Below are positions 63,801 to 64,000 of a stretch of 64,000 bases of DNA, in pieces. The first letter of the stretch is position 1; each line of letters starts with the position of its first letter. The notes below the pieces were generated by a model, which saw nothing but the letters and a program-made list of their open reading frames with translations, had not been told where the DNA came from and made no database searches. The position numbers were made by a program, and so were the translations under genes. Source of the stretch: Siderastrea siderea (Eukaryota; Cnidaria; Anthozoa; Scleractinia; Rhizangiidae). The stretch spans positions 7,233,423 through 7,297,422 of the forward strand of contig OZ034979.1 of the NCBI GenBank assembly GCA_964030785.1, given 5' to 3'.

Positions 63801-63880
63801 CCACATTCATAGCACTCTTTACAGTTCTCGTCTGGCATCCAATACTGCTTGAAATCACTTTCTTTGTATTCTTGTTGAAG
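11092..63880 (-). CDS. PIKFYVE: PIKfyve, 1-phosphatidylinositol 3-phosphate 5-kinase (37 exons, 5' end beyond window)
   Basis: The family phosphorylates PI3P to PI(3,5)P2 and also makes PI5P on late endosomes and lysosomes, in a complex with VAC14 and FIG4. I joined 37 exons on the minus strand, all with GT-AG borders and matching phases. They total 6,876 nt, or 2,291 residues ending in TAA at 11094-11092. Domain order is FYVE, DEP, TCP-1/Cpn60-like, cysteine-rich region, disordered linker and PIP kinase, which is the order of animal PIKfyve. Human PIKfyve is about 2,100 residues in total. This protein is already longer without its N-terminus, mainly because of longer linkers (the exon at 29440-30447 alone gives 336 residues). 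Exon 1 here opens mid-protein, so the start codon lies above 64000. No frameshift or internal stop was found. Exon coordinates are in the six entries that follow. Confidence 0.96.
11370..11580 (+). repeat. About 106-bp dispersed repeat, two diverged units
   Basis: It has the same phrases with substitutions, 85 bp upstream of exon 37's acceptor. Confidence 0.6.
11692..12100. repeat. 8-bp minisatellite GTAGCCRC
   Basis: About 40 copies of an 8-base unit (gtagccac, gtagccgc and variants such as gtagcccc) run to about 12025. A last fragment (gcgtagccgcgtatcc) lies at 12080 after a short non-repeat gap. It is within the final PIKFYVE intron, between exons 36 and 37. Confidence 0.9.
12330..12476. 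mobile_element. 147-bp palindromic MITE (GGCCCCARTTG ends)
   Basis: It reads inward with ttgttcaaaagttggatagc from one side and gctatccaacttttgaacaa from the other. A second copy is at 42805. It ends 38 bp below the donor of PIKFYVE exon 36. Confidence 0.8.
13150..13235. repeat. G/C-tract palindromic repeat fragment
   Basis: It contains gggggtgtagccccccaaac and ggggggttaaccccccct. A related patch lies at 44690-44725. Confidence 0.45.
13340..14589 (+). pseudogene. Broken hAT-type (ZMYM1-like) transposase
   Basis: It sits inside the PIKFYVE intron between exons 35 and 36, on the opposite strand. Conserved blocks appear in different frames. They run from an N-proximal segment with [12 protein letters not shown] (to about 13600), through LPRYRRAPA (from 13682) and [20 protein letters not shown] (from 13732), to [12 protein letters not shown] (from 14240). 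The C-terminal hAT dimerisation segment [20 protein letters not shown] runs from 14416 to the stop at 14589. This matches the transposase-derived family of hAT elements with a ZMYM1/DUF4371-like body. Frameshifts, a missing stretch just before ALRRLK, and a TTAA-flanked insertion at 13844-14237 show that it is dead. The family call rests on memory of these motifs. Confidence 0.72.
13840..14241. mobile_element. TTAA-flanked MITE inside the hAT pseudogene
   Basis: A 394-bp insert begins AGGGGCATGGTCACG and ends CGTGACTATGCCCCT. It is flanked on both sides by TTAA (13840-13843 and 14238-14241). Terminal inverted repeats next to TTAA duplications are the pattern of piggyBac-type nonautonomous elements. 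It has no coding capacity. It lies directly after the conserved RFNR residues of the pseudogene, so it inserted after the transposase arrived. Confidence 0.7.
15688..15920. mobile_element. TTAA-flanked MITE (TTAACCCTTTAAG ends)
   Basis: It starts TTAACCCTTTAAGCGCC and ends AAAGGGTTAA. Its body resembles the copies at 23885, 27983 and 61944. TTAA next to CCCTTT ends suggests a piggyBac-derived nonautonomous family. Confidence 0.75.
16796..16872 (-). repeat. tRNA-derived SINE head
   Basis: It has an A box (TAGCTCAGTTTGTTAGAGC), a B box (GGTTCGAATCC) and 6 of 7 acceptor pairs. The anticodon arm does not pair, so it is a SINE head rather than a tRNA gene. Confidence 0.6.
17684..17934. mobile_element. 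About 250-bp inverted-repeat MITE
   Basis: The ends aatagggcattttacag and ctgtaaaatggcctatt lead into 60-bp mirrored arms (ggcctttgaatagaagcgag). It lies just upstream of PIKFYVE exon 32. Confidence 0.75.
18970..31126 (-). CDS. PIKFYVE: PIKFYVE exons 21-29: disordered linker before the kinase
   Basis: The exons are 31018-31126, 29440-30447, 28319-28493, 24119-24163 (45 nt), 22847-22937, 22064-22159, 20746-20838, 19902-20008 and 18970-19221. Exon 22 is 1,008 nt of low-complexity, Ser/Pro/Lys/Glu-rich sequence. It contains six consecutive 11-residue repeats (29821-30018). The only strongly conserved part is exons 25-27: [20 protein letters not shown] followed by [10 protein letters not shown]. 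That matches the block in vertebrate PIKfyve where a short conserved segment precedes the kinase. The exon 28 donor could be either of two GTs 6 nt apart, in the same phase; I chose GAAG/GTAAGA. Low-complexity exons rest on open frame and splice phase rather than homology. Confidence 0.87.
20158..20506 (+). repeat. tRNA-derived SINE plus a second tail fragment
   Basis: The tRNA-like head (20337-20412) contains GGCTCAATTGGTTAGAGC and GGGTTCCAATCC. It is followed by a ctgaattttttc tail with catttcattatttcattcg. An earlier tail-only piece (20158-20295) carries the same phrases, so a second copy is decapitated. Confidence 0.65.
20940..22063. repeat. About 65-bp tandem repeat array next to exon 26
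   Basis: Units share ctacaaaacactatgcac, tctatacgtgcctatgttta and ttccttcact. Units occur at about 20945, 21225, 21290, 21356, 21420 and 21963-22063. The array is broken by the SINE-like pair. The unit near 20990 includes a copy of the end of coding exon 26. Confidence 0.7.
21440..21962. repeat. Head-to-head pair of SINE-like copies with tRNA-like heads
   Basis: Two copies in opposite orientation (about 21446-21690 and 21692-21962) each hold a tRNA-like segment. Features are CCCATAGCTCAGTGGTTAGA, loop bases compatible with an Ala GGC anticodon but with an imperfect stem, and GGTTCGACTCCCG. The flanks aaacactatgca are identical (21428-21439 and 21963-21974), so the pair inserted as one unit. 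Confidence 0.7.
23885..24095. mobile_element. TTAA-type MITE, near-complete copy
   Basis: It runs from aaccctttaagccccaatag to ggggcttaaagggttaa, about 210 bp. It ends 24 bp below the donor side of the 45-nt PIKFYVE exon 24 (24119-24163). Confidence 0.78.
24205..24960 (-). repeat. About 106-bp tandem repeat array, about 7 units
   Basis: It consists of reverse-oriented units of the same family (ccttgtacagcataataaac, agtactgctcagtagctttc). Unit divergence rises toward both ends. Confidence 0.85.
25184..25269. mobile_element. Foldback element, same CAACCTCG family
   Basis: It has the same CAACCTCGTTCCCAGGG ends as the element at 1804. The arms continue as a GAGAAGAAGGGAA-type inverted repeat around a short loop. 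The flanks ccttttcgt and cctttttgt agree at 8 of 9 positions, a slightly decayed 9-bp target duplication. It lies in the PIKFYVE intron between exons 23 and 24. Confidence 0.75.
25270..26420. other. Intronic stretch without recognisable features
   Basis: It lies between the CAACCTCG foldback and the 50-bp repeat. No gene or clear repeat was found. Confidence 0.4.
26421..26590. repeat. 50-bp tandem repeat, about 3.5 units
   Basis: The unit starts cccagtttctgtagcatgaa and ends cacagcttaa. Starts at 26471, 26521 and 26571 give an exact 50-bp period. Confidence 0.85.
26610..26770. repeat. Dispersed repeat with ACCCATTTATACACC core
   Basis: Related segments occur near 45140-45280, 57895-57960 and 60290-60345 (cccatttatac, ggtggggagaga or aaagtttc, gaaacaacatga). 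It looks like an old SINE tail shared by several copies. Confidence 0.5.
27296..27478. repeat. (GATGA/GACGA)n pentanucleotide tract
   Basis: It is a run of gatga and gacga units with interspersed ggagactgg. It lies in the intron between PIKFYVE exons 23 and 24. Confidence 0.9.
27983..28295. mobile_element. TTAA-type MITE with internal tandem duplication
   Basis: It has the family ends, but the half containing caaattctcccaactagt through ggggcttaaag is duplicated, which lengthens the copy to about 310 bp. It ends 24 bp from PIKFYVE exon 23. Confidence 0.75.
29162..29236 (-). repeat. tRNA-derived SINE head
   Basis: On the minus strand it has TAGTTTAGTAGTTAGAGTA (A-box-like) and TAGGTTCGATTCCCG (B box). 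Confidence 0.5.
30571..30751. mobile_element. Tigger/pogo-like MITE, TA-flanked
   Basis: The ends CAGTCAACTATCG and CGAGAGTTGACTG are directly flanked by TA. The second arm contains gtccgttatagcgag, as in pogo/Tigger termini. It lies between PIKFYVE exons 21 and 22. Confidence 0.72.
31587..38904 (-). CDS. PIKFYVE: PIKFYVE exons 14-20: cysteine-rich (CHK-homology) region
   Basis: The exons are 38798-38904, 37765-37836, 36322-36493, 35540-35718, 33185-33298, 32355-32466 and 31587-31798. Conserved runs include [74 protein letters not shown] and [13 protein letters not shown]. The paired cysteines and histidines (CPNPNC, CKEC, CGHSLH) are the family's cysteine-rich region, which lies between the chaperonin-like domain and the kinase. 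The last two exons are predicted helical and charged. All seven join in phase. The exon 19 acceptor is TATAG, leaving A to complete an arginine codon. Confidence 0.94.
32066..32283. mobile_element. Inverted-repeat MITE (TAGACYAC ends)
   Basis: The ends tagaccacaaacagtttctc and gagactgctcgtagtcta are inverted. Mirrored cctgccacctgg/ccaggcggcagg blocks lie near the centre. Confidence 0.65.
34118..35356. mobile_element. 1.24-kb insert with AGCGGAACTCC inverted ends
   Basis: The left end is agcggaactcc and the right end ggagttccgct. Both ends are followed inward by a ggccgc patch. It contains a run of acgt repeats (34237-34253) and a further inverted-repeat element (34505-34812). No open frame of note was seen. 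I did not find a clear target duplication. Confidence 0.5.
34505..34812. mobile_element. 308-bp inverted-repeat element
   Basis: Arms of about 110 bp begin aaggccgcggctacacgagc and return as cgctcgtgtagccgcggctt, with mirrored blocks such as gatttttttgaaaattgtcg. It is nested inside the 34118-35356 insert. Confidence 0.75.
35787..35966. mobile_element. About 180-bp inverted-repeat MITE
   Basis: The arms tttctgtggtttattggctc and gagccaataaaccacagaaa mirror each other, with about 80 bp of loop. It lies directly upstream of exon 17. Confidence 0.72.
37467..37612. mobile_element. Foldback MITE with TAGCCTG…CAGGCTA ends
   Basis: Arms of about 60 bp (TAGCCTGTTCCAGGCG, then GATAGTGGAGCGCGAGC) fold back on each other. 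The flanks tgtctgaa and cgtctgaa differ at one base, a near-perfect 8-bp target duplication. It lies between PIKFYVE exons 15 and 16, about 150 bp from exon 15. Confidence 0.72.
38370..38555. mobile_element. Related TA-type MITE fragment
   Basis: The stretch gtggccgttaatagagatgt followed by gactgtag resembles the end of a pogo-type MITE. The other end is not clear. Confidence 0.35.
39532..40200. mobile_element. About 670-bp TTAA-flanked element
   Basis: The ends ttaaaggacgttcccgcc and gcgcgaacgtccttaa are inverted. It has no coding capacity and lies 48 bp downstream of PIKFYVE exon 13. Confidence 0.65.
40248..49845 (-). CDS. PIKFYVE: PIKFYVE exons 9-13: TCP-1/Cpn60-like domain and acidic insert
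   Basis: The exons are 49731-49845, 43610-43807, 42364-42549, 41721-41840 and 40248-41141. Hallmarks include [56 protein letters not shown], and [18 protein letters not shown] followed by [12 protein letters not shown]. These match the GroEL/CCT-like apical domain of Fab1/PIKfyve, which is used for VAC14 and FIG4 binding in known complexes. Exon 13 is long (298 codons). After [10 protein letters not shown] it turns into a charged, coiled-coil-like stretch ([16 protein letters not shown]) and a serine-rich segment before the next conserved block. The exon 12 donor is AAG/GTAGAG at 41721/41720. An earlier GT in the same frame (AAG/GTCCGG) was rejected because the next nine residues match the family. 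Confidence 0.95.
41390..41500. repeat. Small inverted repeat
   Basis: The segments catcaggtatccaaacacc and ggtgtttggatatcctcatg are inverted around about 50 bp, suggesting a short MITE remnant. Confidence 0.45.
42080..42160 (+). repeat. Single diverged 106-bp family unit
   Basis: It contains aaggtagtcctaacttttgg and gtttgtggataaaatcctag. Confidence 0.5.
42805..42951. mobile_element. 147-bp palindromic MITE (GGCCCCAGTTG ends)
   Basis: It is highly similar to the copy at 12330, with the same length and ends. It lies in the intron between PIKFYVE exons 10 and 11. Confidence 0.82.
43181..43470. mobile_element. About 290-bp inverted-repeat element
   Basis: Arms of about 130 bp run from TAGTCTGAGAAAAC inward and return to GTTTTCTCAGGCG, with blocks such as cgccacttcagcc and cactacctagatct mirrored. 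The flanks acaaatttc are identical (43172-43180 and 43471-43479), a perfect 9-bp duplication. Confidence 0.75.
43876..44060. mobile_element. Palindromic MITE (AAAATTTTG ends)
   Basis: Mirrored arms contain tatcaactgagttgataagg or tatcaactcagttg, plus gaaagctgac/gtcagctttc. It lies about 70 bp from PIKFYVE exon 10. Confidence 0.7.
44180..45110. other. Repeat-like intronic stretch, no gene
   Basis: It has many gttgcaagttgca-type motifs (44250-44510), as in a MITE of corals, then a G-tract patch and unrecognised sequence. The rest of the intron to 46840 shows no recognisable feature. Confidence 0.4.
46840..48360. repeat. About 200-bp satellite array
   Basis: About seven units share the phrases atcacgggcgtgccacctaa, gttgcacttaggagttt, cattatcaaatattcccaca and a C-rich patch. 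Some units lack the C-rich patch. The array is interrupted by the foldback element 47708-47954. It lies in the PIKFYVE intron between exons 9 and 10. Confidence 0.85.
47708..47954. mobile_element. Foldback element inserted in a satellite array
   Basis: The ends are TAGCCTGCGAGCAGGC and GCCTGCTCGCAGGCTA, with long GC-rich mirrored arms (gcgccgaaggcgcgag and relatives). The nine bases tcaaacaac stand on both sides (47699-47707 and 47955-47963), and the interrupted satellite unit continues after the insert. This allows the empty site to be inferred from neighbouring units. Confidence 0.85.
48370..49730. other. Intronic stretch without recognisable features
   Basis: It lies between the satellite array and PIKFYVE exon 9. 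I see no coding frame, repeat or RNA gene. Confidence 0.4.
50738..57857 (-). CDS. PIKFYVE: PIKFYVE exons 5-8: linker between DEP and chaperonin-like domain
   Basis: The exons are 57642-57857, 55554-55587 (34-nt microexon), 55334-55431 and 50738-51060. The linker is acidic and serine-rich. It includes [15 protein letters not shown], which lines up with a Trp-Phe segment in the vertebrate protein, and ends in [17 protein letters not shown], matching the conserved start of the chaperonin-like region. The microexon encodes [11 protein letters not shown] plus one base. The intron between exons 7 and 8 holds the giant palindromic element 51300-55145, and the intron between exons 5 and 6 holds the foldback element 56353-57224. 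Phases are consistent (0, 0, 1, 0, ending 2). Confidence 0.9.
51385..51690. repeat. About 24-bp minisatellite, left arm of the palindrome
   Basis: Units of the type acaaaataaattcgcac plus gctgcaa repeat about twelve times. The same unit appears inverted at 54780-55060. Confidence 0.8.
54780..55060. repeat. About 24-bp minisatellite, right arm of the palindrome
   Basis: It is the reverse complement of the 51385-51690 array (ttattttgtttgcagcgtgc units). Its copy number is similar but the units are not in identical order, so the arms have diverged or the arrays have changed length separately. Confidence 0.8.
55740..56290 (+). repeat. About 106-bp tandem repeat array, about 5 units
   Basis: It consists of forward-oriented units of the same family, immediately before the 56353 element. 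Confidence 0.85.
56353..57224. mobile_element. 872-bp terminal-inverted-repeat element carrying a coding fragment
   Basis: The TIRs are about 60 bp or more, starting TAGCCTGCGTGCAGACG and ending CGTCTGCACGCAGGCTA. The flanks ccatttgtt and ccatttggt match at 8 of 9 positions. The ends match the 47708 element for the first nine bases (TAGCCTGCG). The interior holds a minus-strand open frame described separately. Long TIRs, a 9-bp duplication and captured coding sequence are features of Mutator-like Pack elements; that class assignment is inference. Confidence 0.75.
56470..56988 (-). CDS. Captured gene fragment with Cys-pair zinc-binding-like module (172 aa)
   Basis: The open frame from ATG at 56988 to the stop at 56470 lies wholly between the TIRs of the element at 56353. 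It begins MSDCLLC and has a second cysteine pair in [13 protein letters not shown], giving a CxxC...CxxC layout like ZAD-type N-terminal zinc modules. A basic and then Ser/Thr/Pro-rich tail follows. The frame is open without interruption upstream to 57228, into the TIR. I do not recognise the parent gene. It may be the first exon and promoter of a host gene picked up by a transposon. Whether it is expressed cannot be told from sequence. Confidence 0.45.
   Translation of the reverse strand: MSDCLLCLLTILKNNDRNLVKSRSEFKVQEGILSLQFIVHETSPYICRSCVGKLRKWRGLYANVRKIADELFSDYSSKAFKAGLTVKKKKIETLGKDSVGTSASPEKQILLEESVDRPSNDLSSLVTSTPVKAVRNASVRKIHIPPLSPVRPPIMERSEGNDSGTENKTVLS
58235..58430. mobile_element. TTAA-type MITE, decayed copy
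   Basis: It carries family phrases (catattctccatactgttct, cttatggaactagtaagg, ggtgatcactttctttattc) without intact ends. Confidence 0.6.
58437..58942. mobile_element. About 506-bp element with 100-bp inverted ends
   Basis: The ends cagcagttttctctaacatg and its mirror (tgttagagaaaaccgctg) continue as about 100-bp arms that include ggccaaatgtgtttttgg and gatgtcaatcatctg. Confidence 0.75.
59195..60617 (-). CDS. PIKFYVE: PIKFYVE exons 3-4: DEP domain
   Basis: The exons are 60466-60617 and 59195-59315. They encode a DEP domain, with recognisable runs [41 protein letters not shown] and [13 protein letters not shown] domains contribute to membrane or partner contacts; the precise role in PIKfyve is less settled. 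The two halves are separated by an intron that contains a roughly 650-bp GGTAT array. Exon 3 ends in phase 2 (AG/GTACAA) and exon 4 supplies the completing G. The exon 4 donor GTG/GTAAGG is canonical. Confidence 0.94.
59620..60275. repeat. (GGTAT)n microsatellite array, about 650 bp
   Basis: It is a near-pure pentanucleotide array with variants GGTGT, GGCAT, GGTAC and GATAT. Larger blocks recur, such as catggtatggtacagtgcgg followed by ggtattgcaagg. It lies between PIKFYVE exons 3 and 4. The open frames in it on both strands are low-complexity artefacts. Confidence 0.92.
60780..61940. other. Intronic stretch without recognisable features
   Basis: It lies between PIKFYVE exons 2 and 3. The open frames are short and show no motif. 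Confidence 0.4.
61944..62156. mobile_element. TTAA-type MITE, complete copy in reverse orientation
   Basis: TTAA lies at 61944-61947 and 62153-62156. The body is the reverse of the 23885 copy. It lies just downstream of PIKFYVE exon 2. Confidence 0.78.
62301..63880 (-). CDS. PIKFYVE: PIKFYVE exons 1-2: FYVE zinc finger and following linker
   Basis: The exons are 63691-63880 and 62301-62659. All three FYVE signatures are visible: the WxxD motif (YWMPD), the basic core RRHHCRLCG, and the RVC motif (LRVCIFC) at the start of exon 2. The zinc-binding cysteine pairs are CKEC, CYEC, CRLC, CYRC and CIFC-type spacings. In this family the finger binds PI3P and docks the enzyme on endosomes. The exon 1 acceptor reads TTTAAG rather than a strong polypyrimidine-CAG site. 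The exon 2 donor is CAG/GTTAGT at 62301/62300. An open frame runs on to 62178, but reading past this donor breaks phase with the DEP exon, so I ended the exon here. The exon 2 linker is serine-rich (RKRSSSSS). Confidence 0.95.
62670..63680. other. Intron 1 as seen in the window, no features
   Basis: It is AT-rich, with only a short attgtttatattca direct repeat near 63223-63250. Confidence 0.4.
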
Positions 63881-64000
63881 CTTAAAGAATCAAACATGAT
63901 TAGAACTTTTCAGTTCTTTGTGTTTATTAGAATGTGTCTCGGGAGAAGGGTCATCTGACACCCAAAAAGCAGCACTGTGATAAAGTTTGATCTTCTCACC

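Overview
This window looks like nuclear DNA of an animal, most likely an anthozoan cnidarian and probably a stony coral. It is AT-rich, has one intron-rich conserved eukaryotic gene, and is packed with short inverted-repeat elements, tRNA-derived SINE-like heads and simple repeats of the kind I associate with coral genomes. The taxonomic call is inference. There are no bacterial operons, CRISPR arrays or intact viral genes.

The single recognisable host gene is PIKFYVE (FYVE-finger 1-phosphatidylinositol 3-phosphate 5-kinase; Fab1 in yeast). It lies on the minus strand and fills positions 63880 down to 11092. I could join 37 coding exons with GT-AG boundaries and consistent phases. They give 6,876 coding bases, or 2,291 residues plus a TAA stop. 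The order is FYVE finger, DEP domain, TCP-1/Cpn60-like chaperonin domain, cysteine-rich region, long disordered linker, and C-terminal lipid kinase. The first coding exon(s) and the promoter lie beyond position 64000. The family role is to make PI(3,5)P2 and PI5P on late endosomes and lysosomes.

Positions 1-11091 lie downstream of the gene and hold no confident host gene. They contain a tandem duplication, a 74-bp perfect palindrome, pyrimidine-rich repeats, LINE reverse-transcriptase tail fragments, an (ATT)n tract and copies of a roughly 106-bp dispersed repeat.

The introns carry most of the mobile DNA: a broken hAT (ZMYM1-like) transposase on the plus strand, itself split by a TTAA-flanked element; several foldback elements with 8-9-bp target duplications, one carrying a captured coding fragment; a roughly 3.8-kb palindrome at 51300-55145; a roughly 200-bp satellite (46840-48360) split by a foldback element; a roughly 650-bp GGTAT array between the two DEP exons; and an inverted pair of SINE-like copies inserted in a tandem array that grew out of a coding exon. 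Exons survive intact among these insertions, which suggests the gene is functional.
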